Assembly (NCBI RefSeq): GCF_036016955.1
Contig: NZ_JAYWXI010000007.1
Span: 1 to 64,000, forward strand
Length of the DNA: 64,000 bases
DNA from: JAYWXI01 sp036016955
GTDB taxonomy: Bacteria > Bacteroidota > Bacteroidia > Flavobacteriales > Weeksellaceae
Direction of reading: 5' to 3'
Shown here: piece by piece, positions 8,849 through 16,703 of the stretch
How positions within the stretch are numbered: the stretch's first letter is position 1
Layout: each line of letters starts with the position of its first letter
Program-made: the position numbers and the translations under genes
Notes under the pieces: generated by a model
What the model saw: the letters and a program-made list of their open reading frames with translations, nothing else
Databases searched by the model: none
What the model was told of the DNA's origin: nothing

Positions 8849-9343
8849 TTATTTAGCTCCGTCAATTTGTCTCATATATTCCAAAATACCGCGCGCGTCC
8901 TGATCGCTCAAACTTTGGTTAGGCATTCTTACCATGCAAAGTTCCAGTTGCTTCTGAAGTTCCGGATCTTTGTCAATCATCGGATCCGGATTAGTGATGA
9001 AATTCATAATCCAAGGAGCCGTACGACGCTCGGTTACCCCTTTCCAGCCCGGGCCAACCAATTTCTCATCCGTAGGTTTGTGGCACGAGATGCATTTAAC
9101 TTCCGCTATTTTCTGCCCTTCGGAAGCCATAGCAGCATCAAATTTGCTCACATCCACATTTTCGGTGGTAAATTTGCCCATTCCCACCTGAGGATCATAG
9201 CCGCCATCCGATGAAGAACCTGCATCGGTTTGAGCTGTTTCTGTCGCGGGAGCCGTCCCGCTCTCTTGTGGTTTGTTGTCTCCGCCACATGACAAAGCAG
9301 AAAGCACCACTCCGCTCATTAAAAATAATTTCAGTTTTTTCAT
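8849..9343 (-). CDS. Cytochrome c lipoprotein, first gene of the nos operon
   Basis: A 164-residue lipoprotein with signal ending VLSALSC, a low-complexity Gly/Thr/Asp linker to about residue 50, and one class I haem c domain: haem-binding CISCHK and a later axial Met in VRMPNQSLSD. It is translated just ahead of nosZ and is the obvious candidate electron donor to NosZ CuA, as in other Bacteroidota nos operons. Expression is predicted from the -7 box at 9373-9380 with the palindrome at 9402-9419 upstream. Confidence 0.9.
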   Translation of the reverse strand: MKKLKLFLMSGVVLSALSCGGDNKPQESGTAPATETAQTDAGSSSDGGYDPQVGMGKFTTENVDVSKFDAAMASEGQKIAEVKCISCHKPTDEKLVGPGWKGVTERRTAPWIMNFITNPDPMIDKDPELQKQLELCMVRMPNQSLSDQDARGILEYMRQIDGAK

Positions 9344-9372
9344 TTTCGAAATAGGTATTAATGTTTCTCCAA

Positions 9373-9380
9373 CAAATGTA
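9373..9380 (-). promoter_or_regulatory. Predicted nos operon promoter -7 box
   Basis: TACATTTG on the minus strand matches the Bacteroidota -7 consensus TAnnTTTG and predicts a start near 9368 and a 24-base leader. Confidence 0.5.
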
Positions 9381-9401
9381 CCCCGAACACTCCCCCCGTC
9401 T

Positions 9402-9419
9402 TTATGACTCCCGTCATAA
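9402..9419. promoter_or_regulatory. 18-bp palindrome, candidate Crp/Fnr-family operator
   Basis: TTATGACTCCCGTCATAA: perfect seven-base arms around a four-base spacer, the geometry of Fnr/Dnr-type sites (TTGAT-N4-ATCAA). Its centre is about 42 bp from the predicted nos start and about 60 bp from a possible start of the divergent cytochrome c gene. A Crp/Fnr regulator is encoded at 11486-12073. Confidence 0.55.
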
Positions 9420-9476
9420 GCCTTTCATTTTTATTTACGGATTTTTGTTACACCTTATTTTAAACCTACTACTATC

Positions 9477-9869
9477 ATGAAAAAAACATTTATCTACGGC
9501 TTGGGATGGATTGTCCTTGCCACGGCATGCAACAAAAAAGAAACACCCCAAGTAGAGCCCTCCAGCAACATCATGTTGGAAGAACCCGCTCCCGAAACAA
9601 ACGCCCCCTCTGATTCCAAAGACGAAGGACTGGCCTTGATTGAAGGAGCCGACTGCCTAAGCTGCCATAAAATTGACGCCAAACTCGTAGGTCCGTCCTA
9701 CCAAGAAATTGCCGCCAAGTACACCGAAGCCGATACCGAGATGCTTGCCAAAAAAATCATCGAAGGAGGAAAAGGAAACTGGGGCGAAATCCCAATGACC
9801 CCACACGCCGGAATGAGCGAAGAAAATGCGAAAAAAATGGTGAAATACATTTTGAGTTTAAAACCGTAA
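9477..9869 (+). CDS. Cytochrome c lipoprotein, divergent from nos operon
   Basis: A 130-residue lipoprotein with signal ending VLATAC, a Pro/Glu-rich linker and a single cytochrome c domain: haem site CLSCHK, KLVGPSYQEIAAKY, and a likely axial Met in EIPMTPHAGM. It closely resembles the protein at 55107-55490 across the whole haem domain, so the two are paralogues. Transcribed away from nos, sharing its control region, followed six bases later by another lipoprotein gene. Likely a periplasmic electron carrier. Confidence 0.9.
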   Translation: MKKTFIYGLGWIVLATACNKKETPQVEPSSNIMLEEPAPETNAPSDSKDEGLALIEGADCLSCHKIDAKLVGPSYQEIAAKYTEADTEMLAKKIIEGGKGNWGEIPMTPHAGMSEENAKKMVKYILSLKP

Positions 9870-9875
9870 CCTCTT

Positions 9876-10238
9876 ATGAAAAAAGCTTCATTCCTCACTC
9901 TAATTCTCGGTTTAGGATTAGCCGTCTCATGTGGCGAAAAACAAAACCAACAGCCTACTGGTGATTATGCTCAGGAAGAAAGCCTGAGCCAACCCCAAAG
10001 AAGTTATAAAGACAGCGACGGCACAACCCTTACCCTCATCTATTTTGCAAAAGGCAATGAAGTTGCCGTAAAACTCGAAAAACAAGGGGTAAAACAAGAA
10101 CTCAAAGCCGCAGGAATCAACCACGACGGAAACCCCATTTTCGTCGGAGAAACCTTCTCTTGGGAAATCCTACAGGACGGACGATCGGGTAAACTTACCA
10201 CCAAAGATCAGAAAACCACCATTTATAAAGAGGAATAA
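9876..10238 (+). CDS. Small lipoprotein of unknown function
   Basis: A 120-residue protein with a lipoprotein signal (LGLGLAVSC) and a compact beta-rich domain: DGTTLTLIYFAKGNEVAVKLEKQG, then FVGETFSWEI and GRSGKLTT. The alternating pattern is loosely like MliC-type lysozyme-inhibitor domains, but key residues are not convincing and I do not assign that function. It follows the cytochrome c gene by six bases and is probably co-expressed with it. Its stop codon lies within the terminator hairpin shared with the convergent gene. Confidence 0.7.
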   Translation: MKKASFLTLILGLGLAVSCGEKQNQQPTGDYAQEESLSQPQRSYKDSDGTTLTLIYFAKGNEVAVKLEKQGVKQELKAAGINHDGNPIFVGETFSWEILQDGRSGKLTTKDQKTTIYKEE

Positions 10239-11464
10239 ATTTCCTCTTTATTTTTTTTGCTTCTCAAACCGAAAAACAAAAATAAAACCGCCATAACCAA
10301 CACCACCGAAATCCACCACAATAGCACCGGAGACCACCGCCAATAAAAACCAAACAAAGAAAGCACCCCAATCTGAGCCAATCCCAACTCATTGAGCAAA
10401 ACAAAAACGAGATACAAAGTCATCCCAAGTCTGAACATACGGGTTTGGCGAAAGTCGTACCCGACGACAATAGCAAAAAGAAGGAAACTGCTGATACAGA
10501 CCAAAAGAACCAAATGCAAATAGGCAATAACAATCGTCCTGAACCCAAAAACCCATTGACTAACCTCCGGTATAATTGAAAATTGTTGTAAAATCACTTT
10601 AAGGAAATAAGCTCCCGCAACCACAACGAAGATTATTTTTTCCAAAGGTTTTCTTTGGCTCAGAAAACGGGCAAGAGGACTTTTAACCAATCCCACCAGT
10701 CCCCATACCGACAAAAGCTGAAGAATATTCCCTAAGGCGGCAACTCCCAAAAGCCATCCGGAACGATCCAACCAAGTGACCGATAAAGCATATCCTCCCA
10801 AAACCGAAAAAAACATTCCCCAAAACACCAACCGATGCTTTTGCAAATCCTTTTCTTGAAAAGAAAGGAAATCCGATAAAATCCCAAGGCAAGAAAAAAG
10901 GAAAAAGCCGTTGTATTGGAAATGAAGGTAAAATAAAGTCGACGCCATATAAAACGAAGGATTAATCAGCCCCGAAGCCTTCAGATACACCAAAGAAAAA
11001 ACCCCTGCGGAAGAAAAAGCAGCCAAAGACAACCCTCCCAAAAACCATAGTTTTGAAGGATGAGGCGCCAATTTTCCATAATCCCTAAGCCACAGTCCCA
11101 ACATTCCCCATCCGAGAATCAAAGCCAAAGCCGACCAAAAAATGGATCCCCAATAATACCCACTCCACAAAAACGAAAAAAGCATCCCGTACGAAGCCAC
11201 GATATTCAGCCCGATAATCCCTTGGTATGCTTTAATTTTTCCCGAGGGCAGTTGCGTCCTTACCGATCTAAAAATCAAGAGGTAAACCACCGAACTTATC
11301 CAGCCGTAAAACGCAAAATGCGAATGCGCCTCCTGCAAGTGCTTTTGATCCAAAAAAGGAATCGACCAAACGATTTTATAACGCATTAAAGCGCCCATAA
11401 AAGCCACTAAAAAAAAATTAAAAAGACTGATTTTTATCCAAAATTTATCCCAATGCTTTCCCAT
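10223..11464 (-). CDS. Polytopic membrane protein with haem-copper-oxidase-like His motifs
   Basis: A 413-residue protein with about twelve hydrophobic segments. Three helices carry His in patterns seen in subunit-I-like proteins: EAHSHFAFYGW near the N terminus, YLHFQYNGFF in the middle and AYLHLVLL later. These resemble the HxH helix of oxidase/NO-reductase large subunits and NnrS-like proteins, but the full set of haem-copper ligands (two paired His in helix X and a CuB cluster) is not visible, so it is probably not a working oxidase. It lies directly downstream of the Crp/Fnr gene (21-base gap) beside NO-defence genes; a haem- or NO-related role is inference. Confidence 0.65.
   Translation of the reverse strand: MGKHWDKFWIKISLFNFFLVAFMGALMRYKIVWSIPFLDQKHLQEAHSHFAFYGWISSVVYLLIFRSVRTQLPSGKIKAYQGIIGLNIVASYGMLFSFLWSGYYWGSIFWSALALILGWGMLGLWLRDYGKLAPHPSKLWFLGGLSLAAFSSAGVFSLVYLKASGLINPSFYMASTLFYLHFQYNGFFLFSCLGILSDFLSFQEKDLQKHRLVFWGMFFSVLGGYALSVTWLDRSGWLLGVAALGNILQLLSVWGLVGLVKSPLARFLSQRKPLEKIIFVVVAGAYFLKVILQQFSIIPEVSQWVFGFRTIVIAYLHLVLLVCISSFLLFAIVVGYDFRQTRMFRLGMTLYLVFVLLNELGLAQIGVLSLFGFYWRWSPVLLWWISVVLVMAVLFLFFGLRSKKNKEEIYSSL
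10226..10258. terminator. Terminator hairpin spanning the end of the plus-strand gene
   Basis: Stem TAAAGAGGAA (10226-10235) with TTCCTCTTTA (10241-10250), loop taaat, then eight T. The plus-strand stop (10236-10238) is in the loop, and the convergent gene stops at 10223-10225. Confidence 0.8.
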
Positions 11465-11485
11465 ATGAACCCATTTATCTGAAGA

Positions 11486-12073
11486 TTAATAGTAAATTTT
11501 TCCTTCCACGATTTTCACCAATCCTTTTCGTTCCATTTTTTTGACGGTTCTGATGACCGTTTCCACCGTGAGCCCCAACATCTGCCCCATTTCGTTTCTG
11601 GTCAGTTGGATTAAAACCTTTTCTTTCCTTCCTTTTTTATAGTTTTTCAAAAGCCCAAGGATTTTTTCTTCGGGGTTTTGAAACATAATGTTTTTCAAAA
11701 TATCGCTTTTACTCAAGGCCTTAGCCGCAATGGTTTTCATGAACTCCAAATTCCACTGGGGATGAGCCGAAAGAAAATCCAAAAAACATTGCCGTTCGAT
11801 TTTTATCACCAACGCTTCGTCGGAACTCACCTTTACCGTCCCCGGAAAAGGCTTTCCCAACAGTACCGCCGGCTCTCCGAAAAAAGCCTGCTCCCGAACC
11901 TTATGCTGAAGAAACTCCTTGCCTTCTTCGGTGAAATGATATACGCACACCTCCCCTTTCTCCAAATAATAAAAATAACGGGAAATCACGTCTTCTTCCA
12001 CCACGAGCTCTCCTTTGGTGTATCGTTTCCTAACGGCATTGGTTTTTTGGATAAAATAATCGTCAACATCCAT
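11486..12073 (-). CDS. Crp/Fnr-family transcription regulator
   Basis: A 195-residue regulator: cyclic-nucleotide-binding-like beta-roll (residues about 20-115), dimer helix, and a C-terminal winged HTH with LTRNEMGQMLGLTVETVIRTVKKM. The recognition helix keeps the Glu and Arg of Fnr (E-T-V-I-R) but replaces the Fnr Ser by Ile. No N-terminal Cys cluster for a 4Fe-4S centre is present, so oxygen sensing as in Fnr is unlikely; a Dnr-type haem/NO sensor is possible. It likely controls the nos and NO genes, and the palindrome at 9402-9419 is a candidate site. Confidence 0.88.
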   Translation of the reverse strand: MDVDDYFIQKTNAVRKRYTKGELVVEEDVISRYFYYLEKGEVCVYHFTEEGKEFLQHKVREQAFFGEPAVLLGKPFPGTVKVSSDEALVIKIERQCFLDFLSAHPQWNLEFMKTIAAKALSKSDILKNIMFQNPEEKILGLLKNYKKGRKEKVLIQLTRNEMGQMLGLTVETVIRTVKKMERKGLVKIVEGKIYY

Positions 12074-12140
12074 GTTTTCTATTGTTTGTATTGATTTTTC
12101 TTTTTAGAAGAATAAAGGTGCTTAACCCTTGAGGTTTCAC

Positions 12141-12175
12141 GAAAAAGGGAAGCCGAAAGTCCACTTCTGCTTCCC
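12141..12175 (-). terminator. Terminator after ric
   Basis: Minus-strand stem GGGAAGC (12169-12175) with GCTTCCC (12047-12053 equivalent at 12147-12153), followed by TTTTTC. It separates the rrf2-glb-ric transcript from the Crp/Fnr gene. Confidence 0.65.
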
Positions 12176-12209
12176 TCTGCCGTGATTAAAACCCTTTTGC
12201 GTACATAGA

Positions 12210-12929
12210 TTAAGCGGATAATTCTCTTTCCATCTTAATGGCACTCGGAAAAAGAATATTGTTTTCGATATGGATATGGCGGTGCAGATCGCTCTCGAAG
12301 TCGGCCAACATCGCATACGTTACTTTGTAAGTATTGCAGGCGTCGGCAGGCGGAGTATAATCGGAAGTTATCGCTGCTATTTTTCGGAAACGCTCACCTT
12401 CCGCATCGTGTTCGTGTTTCATCATGCTCACGGGATTTTCGACCGTACCGAAAGGAGGAGGATTAAAGGCCTGCCCCGAAATTTTGGCATTGACCATGGT
12501 TCGGATGAACGGAAAAAGAATAAGTTCTTCTTTTTTAAGATGAGCCGACAAATCCTGAGCCGACTCGTCGAAAAGCGCCTTAACTTCGAACAATTCCGGA
12601 TGTCTATCGCCGTGAACCCGACAAAGTTTCTCTAAAAAAGCTTGTAGAACAGGAATTTTTTCCTCCACGTAGCGATGGTGGGTTTTCTCCACGTAATCGA
12701 CCAACAGGTCCAAAGGAAAAGCCTTAAAATCCATTTCCGAACGTTCTACCGAAGGAATTTGTTCCAAATCGTCGTATACCTTTTGAGGGTTTATTTTTTT
12801 GCTTTCGCAGGCTTCTTCGATGGTTCGTCCGCCTTTGCAGCAGAAGTCGATTTTGTATTTTTTGAACACCGCTGCCGTTCTGAAATCGTCCGCTACGATT
12901 TCCCCGATAAGTTTGTTTTGTAAGTCCAT
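12210..12929 (-). CDS. ric: Iron-sulfur cluster repair di-iron protein (Ric/ScdA/YtfE family)
   Basis: A 239-residue protein: short N-terminal ScdA domain with the pair Cys30-Cys31 in KIDFCCKGG, then a hemerythrin-like four-helix domain with the iron ligands spread in HRYVEEK, HPELFE, HLKKEE, HEHDAEGERF and HRHIHIENN. The family restores Fe-S clusters damaged by NO or peroxide and may release or scavenge NO. It lies 30 bases after the truncated hemoglobin gene, forming an NO-stress operon with it and the Rrf2 regulator. Confidence 0.93.
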   Translation of the reverse strand: MDLQNKLIGEIVADDFRTAAVFKKYKIDFCCKGGRTIEEACESKKINPQKVYDDLEQIPSVERSEMDFKAFPLDLLVDYVEKTHHRYVEEKIPVLQAFLEKLCRVHGDRHPELFEVKALFDESAQDLSAHLKKEELILFPFIRTMVNAKISGQAFNPPPFGTVENPVSMMKHEHDAEGERFRKIAAITSDYTPPADACNTYKVTYAMLADFESDLHRHIHIENNILFPSAIKMERELSA

Positions 12930-12959
12930 AAGATTGTCTTTAGTATTAGTATAAATCGC

Positions 12960-13352
12960 TTAATTAAAACCGGTTTGGGCTTCCCTTAAATAATGAATTT
13001 TAGACTCGAACAACTGAGCCATACGCCGCCCTTGCCATTTTGCCTTATCGGCTCTTTCGCCCTCGAATAAATCGTCCAACGTTTTTTCGAAAAGACCAAT
13101 CCAACGTTGAAAATGCGTCGAATCAATCGGCATTCGAGCATGAGGCGGAAACGGCGCACCGTGATACGTATGCTCATCCAACACTACCGTTTGCCAAAAG
13201 CGGTACATCTTTTCGAGATGCTCCTCCCAACGATCCTGAATCAGTTCCTCGAAAATCGGGGCAAGCAGATCGTCCTTTCTTACGTTACCGTAGAAAGTAT
13301 CCACCAAACGTTCGATCTCCACCCTTGAGGTAATGTCTCTTTTAAAATTCAT
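12960..13352 (-). CDS. Group III truncated hemoglobin
   Basis: A 130-residue globin of the 2-over-2 type. His80 in STHFQRW is the likely proximal ligand, Tyr21 (TFYGNV) the B10 distal residue, and the block FWQTVVLDEHTYHGAPFPPH is characteristic of group III. Such proteins bind O2 and NO and are usually linked to NO or peroxide detoxification. It sits between the rrf2 gene (36 bases upstream) and ric (30 bases downstream). Confidence 0.9.
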   Translation of the reverse strand: MNFKRDITSRVEIERLVDTFYGNVRKDDLLAPIFEELIQDRWEEHLEKMYRFWQTVVLDEHTYHGAPFPPHARMPIDSTHFQRWIGLFEKTLDDLFEGERADKAKWQGRRMAQLFESKIHYLREAQTGFN

Positions 13353-13388
13353 TTCGGATAATTTTGTCGTTTTTATGTTTAAATTTTT

Positions 13389-13826
13389 TTACTTCCCCGA
13401 TAAGGTTGATTTTTTATTTTCCACATCGGTAGCCATTTCAAAAAGTGTGGTATTCTCCAACATTTTGCAAAGCTCGTTACGAACATTTATGTACTTAAAA
13501 TGGAGCGGACACGGATTGTTTTCATCACATGAAGAAAACCCCATACCGCACGAGGAAAACAACGAATGACCGTCCACCGCAATCACAATGTCTTTAATTT
13601 TAATATTTTTCGCTGCAGCCTCGTCAATTTCAAAGCCTCCGTAAGGGCCTTTTACCGAATGGACAATCTGATGTTTTGTCAAAGCACTAAGAATTTTTGC
13701 CGTAAAAGCTTCCGGACTGCCTACCTTTTCGGCCACGTCCGCCACCTTTACCTTTCGGCCATGCATCGACTCTACCGCGATATAGGCACAGGCTCTTATT
13801 CCGTATTCACACGCCTTGGAAAACAT
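13389..13826 (-). CDS. Rrf2-family regulator with Fe-S cysteines (NsrR-like)
   Basis: A 145-residue regulator: N-terminal winged HTH (KACEYGIRACAYIA ... SPEAFTAKILSALTKHQIVHSVKGPYGGF) and a Cys triad C93-x6-C100-x5-C106 in CGMGFSSCDENNPC, matching the cluster loop of NsrR/IscR. It is the first gene of the rrf2-hemoglobin-ric operon, so it probably senses NO through its Fe-S cluster and autoregulates (inference from family and position). Confidence 0.9.
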   Translation of the reverse strand: MFSKACEYGIRACAYIAVESMHGRKVKVADVAEKVGSPEAFTAKILSALTKHQIVHSVKGPYGGFEIDEAAAKNIKIKDIVIAVDGHSLFSSCGMGFSSCDENNPCPLHFKYINVRNELCKMLENTTLFEMATDVENKKSTLSGK

Positions 13827-13849
13827 AATTTCGGTTTGTATTTCGATGA

Positions 13850-13857
13850 CAAAGATA
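13850..13857 (-). promoter_or_regulatory. -7 box of the rrf2 operon
   Basis: TATCTTTG on the minus strand (TAnnTTTG consensus), predicted start about 20 bases before the ATG. Confidence 0.5.
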
Positions 13858-13930
13858 CAGCTTTATTTTAATTTAAGACAAATTTATCGGAAATAATTTT
13901 CATTACCGTTTCGCCTCTATCCAAAAAACA

Positions 13931-13960
13931 AAAGGAGCCGAACCAAAATCCGACTCCTTT
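13931..13960 (-). terminator. Terminator after the outer-membrane protein gene
   Basis: Twelve-base stem 13931-13942 with 13949-13960. Two positions pair only as G-U on the minus strand, so the hairpin is built for that strand. It is followed by a short TTTTGTTTTTT tail. Confidence 0.75.
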
Positions 13961-13996
13961 CTGTATAAAAGTGTTAATAAAATGATAGTCTTTTTA

Positions 13997-14626
13997 TTAG
14001 AATTTGTAGCTTATACCAACTTGGAAGTTGTTATTTCTGTTCTTGCTGTCGCTATTGGTAAGAGAGGTTTGACCATCTTTGTTCAAATCGGTAAATCCAG
14101 CCACATAGCGAGCGTTGATTCCGAAGTTATTGGTCACGTTGAATCCTGCACCCAAACCTAAACCAAAATTAAAGGTATTCATTTTGTCTTTAATATCATT
14201 ATTGAAGGAAGTAGAAATTCCCGCAATAGTAGTTTCTCCCTTAGATTTCGCATTAACCAAGAATCCGAATTCCGGACCAGCCTCCATGTAGAACTGAGGA
14301 ACCACATGGTATTGGAACATCACAGGAACAGTCACGTAATCCAAATTAATTGTTCTTGTTGAGGAAGACAATGTCGTACCTGCAACAGTTGTTGATGAAG
14401 TAGCCTTCGCCCCCAAATTGTTATAGATAAGTTCCGGCTGGATGCTGAAGTTTTCTGCAATCGGTGCATTCATAAACACCCCGGCATAATACCCTGCTTT
14501 AGATTTTGCATCACTGAAACCTTCTTTGGAAATGGAAGAAACGTTAAGACCTCCTTTAACACCAAACTGTTGTGCAAATGCCAATGAACCCATCGCTAAA
14601 GCTGCACCTAAAAATAATTTTTTCAT
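13997..14626 (-). CDS. Outer-membrane beta-barrel protein (porin-like, PorT family type)
   Basis: A 209-residue protein with a cleavable signal (LGAALAMGSLAFAQQ) followed by amphipathic beta strands: GVKGGLNVSSIS at the start, AGYYAGVFMNAPI, YVTVPVMFQYHV, FYMEAGPEFGFLV and a terminal FQVGISYKF ending in Phe, as expected for Bam-inserted barrels. This is the common Bacteroidota outer membrane beta-barrel type. Function is unknown. It is a single gene with its own terminator. Confidence 0.85.
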   Translation of the reverse strand: MKKLFLGAALAMGSLAFAQQFGVKGGLNVSSISKEGFSDAKSKAGYYAGVFMNAPIAENFSIQPELIYNNLGAKATSSTTVAGTTLSSSTRTINLDYVTVPVMFQYHVVPQFYMEAGPEFGFLVNAKSKGETTIAGISTSFNNDIKDKMNTFNFGLGLGAGFNVTNNFGINARYVAGFTDLNKDGQTSLTNSDSKNRNNNFQVGISYKF

Positions 14627-14771
14627 AATTTCTAAATTTTAATTTTTTACTTCTACACTCTTCTTTACAATCCCCGTGCCATTTTCGTCTGTAAAAAACA
14701 AAAAATAGCATTTTCAGGAAGCAAAACTTAGCACTGAAATGGCTTAAAAGCGGATCAACACGATTATTTCG

Positions 14772-14801
14772 TTGCAAAACGACCTGATTTTTTTTACCTT
14801 G
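14772..14801 (+). promoter_or_regulatory. Candidate promoter of the glycosyltransferase gene
   Basis: TTG at 14772-14774, 20-base spacer, then taccttgc starting at 14795, close to the TTG / TAnnTTTG pair. It supports a start at the ATG at 14832 rather than upstream. Confidence 0.4.
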
Positions 14802-14831
14802 CCCCCGTTTAGCTGTAGTTATTCTTTTCTG

Positions 14832-16061
14832 ATGAACGATTCTCTTTTTCCGCCTTCCGAGCAAAAACATTTGGTCATTATCGGCTTGGTCATTCCCGAG
14901 CCTCACTCCACTGCGGCAGGCAAACGCATGATGCAGCTTATGGAACTCTTTAGGGAAAACCATTACCGCATCACTTTTCTTACGGCAGCCCACAACGAAG
15001 CCTTTGCGGAAAACATCGCCGTCGAAAAAATACGATTAAACGATTCCCGGTTCGACGAAACCATCCGCTCCCTGAAGCCCGATGCCGTGCTCTTTGACCG
15101 TTTTCTAACCGAAGAACAATTCGGCTGGCGGGTTCGGGAAAATGTGCCCCATGCCATGACCCTCTTGGACACCGAAGACCTTCATTTTCTGAGAGAAGCA
15201 AGAAGGCAGGCTTATTTGGACGGGAAACCGTTGGAAAAGCAAGATCTCATTAACACTGTATTCAAGAGAGAAATGGCCTCCATCCTTCGGTGCGACCTTT
15301 CTCTGATTATCTCGGATTTTGAAATGAAATTGCTTTCAGAACACTTTGGTATAGATAAAAGCATTCTGCTCTATCTTCCGCTATTGGCCGATCCCGAAAA
15401 AAAAATGCCGGATTTTGCTAAACGCAATCATTTCGTATTCATAGGAAACTTTCTGCACCAGCCTAACTGGCATACCGTCCTGAAACTAAAAAAAATATGG
15501 CCCAATCTGCGAAAAAAATGCCCCGACGCCCAACTTCACGTCTATGGGGCCTATACCACCGATAAAGCTCTTGCCCTCCATAACGAAAAAGAAGGATTTT
15601 GGATTAAAGGGCGATGCGAAAACCTCGCCGAAACCCTGCTCCATGCTAAAGTCATGCTCGCTCCTATACCATTCGGCGCCGGTCTTAAAGGCAAACTGCT
15701 CGACAGCATGCAGTACGGCCTTCCTAACGTAACTTCTAGCATCGGAGCTGAAGGCCTCCTTGCCTCTTGTGGTTGGAACGGTTTTGTGGAAGACGAGGAA
15801 GAAAACTTCATCGCCAAAGCAGCCTTGCTTTACCAAGACGAACCCCTCTGGAAGGACGCCCAAAGTAAAGGGATAACAATCCTTAATGAAAAATTTTCCA
15901 AAGAAAAATGGGCTTCTTCATTCGCCAACAGCCTTCAAGTTTTGCATCGCTCACTTGCAGAACACCGCCAAAAAAATTTCTTAAGCCAAATCCTGCAACA
16001 CCACACCTTAAATGCCACAAAATATTTAAGCAAATGGATCGAAGAAAAAGAAAAACGTTAA
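14832..16061 (+). CDS. Glycosyltransferase, GT-B fold (GT4-like)
   Basis: A 409-residue protein starting MNDSLFPPSEQ. It has an N-terminal Rossmann-type half (HLVIIGLVIPEPHSTAAGKRMMQL, typical of the acceptor domain) and a C-terminal half with VFIGNFLHQPNWHTVLKL, then LHVYGAY, and the donor-site region APIPFGAGLKGKLLDSMQYGLPNVTSSIGAEGL, which has the expected Glu/His-poor but GxGxK pattern. The donor and acceptor are unknown. An in-frame ATG 20 codons upstream would overlap the predicted promoter. The gene stands alone. Confidence 0.8.
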   Translation: MNDSLFPPSEQKHLVIIGLVIPEPHSTAAGKRMMQLMELFRENHYRITFLTAAHNEAFAENIAVEKIRLNDSRFDETIRSLKPDAVLFDRFLTEEQFGWRVRENVPHAMTLLDTEDLHFLREARRQAYLDGKPLEKQDLINTVFKREMASILRCDLSLIISDFEMKLLSEHFGIDKSILLYLPLLADPEKKMPDFAKRNHFVFIGNFLHQPNWHTVLKLKKIWPNLRKKCPDAQLHVYGAYTTDKALALHNEKEGFWIKGRCENLAETLLHAKVMLAPIPFGAGLKGKLLDSMQYGLPNVTSSIGAEGLLASCGWNGFVEDEEENFIAKAALLYQDEPLWKDAQSKGITILNEKFSKEKWASSFANSLQVLHRSLAEHRQKNFLSQILQHHTLNATKYLSKWIEEKEKR

Positions 16062-16131
16062 ACGCTTAAATCTCTTATATTTAAAATCATTCTAAATTTA
16101 GACTTTCCATTTTTTCAATATATTTTATAAC

Positions 16132-16139
16132 TAACTTTG
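16132..16139 (+). promoter_or_regulatory. -7 box upstream of the 16159 gene
   Basis: TAACTTTG matches TAnnTTTG, 19 bases before the ATG. Confidence 0.45.
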
Positions 16140-16158
16140 CTTCAAAGAAAACCATCTG

Positions 16159-16551
16159 ATGCGAAAGTTTATGACCTACTTTTTTATTGTAGCTTACCTT
16201 TTCTCCTTTCCGGAGGCAAGGCAGGTCATCAAACTGCCCAATCTGGTGGAGCATTACATTTCTCATAAGTTGCGAAACCCTAACATGTCGGTATTTTCTT
16301 TCATCAAAATCCACTATGTGGACGAGCAACTGATGGACAGCGACTACGATCAGGACATGAAACTTCCCTTCAAAACCAATGATTACGGCAGCCATATCTT
16401 CTCGCTCACTATCCCTCCAAGAACGCTGGAAATAGCTTCGGAGAGAAAGAAAATCGTAATCAAATCCCCAAGGGTATTTCATTATTCCAACGGTTATAGC
16501 AACGATTTCCTTTATTCCTTTTTCCGTCCCCCGGAATCCCTTGAAGGATAG
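16159..16551 (+). CDS. Small exported or membrane-anchored protein, unknown
   Basis: A 130-residue protein with one N-terminal hydrophobic segment (FMTYFFIVAYLFSF) and then LPNLVEHYISHKLRNPNMSVFSFIKIHYVDEQLMDSDYDQDMKLPFK. Similar short proteins with VEH..H and FIKIHY..D are familiar from Bacteroidota, often upstream of heavy-metal efflux genes, which agrees with the CzcA system starting 1.8 kb downstream. No function can be given. Confidence 0.75.
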   Translation: MRKFMTYFFIVAYLFSFPEARQVIKLPNLVEHYISHKLRNPNMSVFSFIKIHYVDEQLMDSDYDQDMKLPFKTNDYGSHIFSLTIPPRTLEIASERKKIVIKSPRVFHYSNGYSNDFLYSFFRPPESLEG

Positions 16552-16703
16552 CCGGAGTTTTAGTCTTTAGCTGCCATTCCTATTCGGTAGAGGTCTGCTT
16601 CTAATAAAACGGATACAGGTTAGCGCTTGTATTCGCTTCGCAAAACACTACCATATTGTTCTTACAAGAATAATCGCTTACTTTAAATTAAGATCAAAAC
16701 GCA

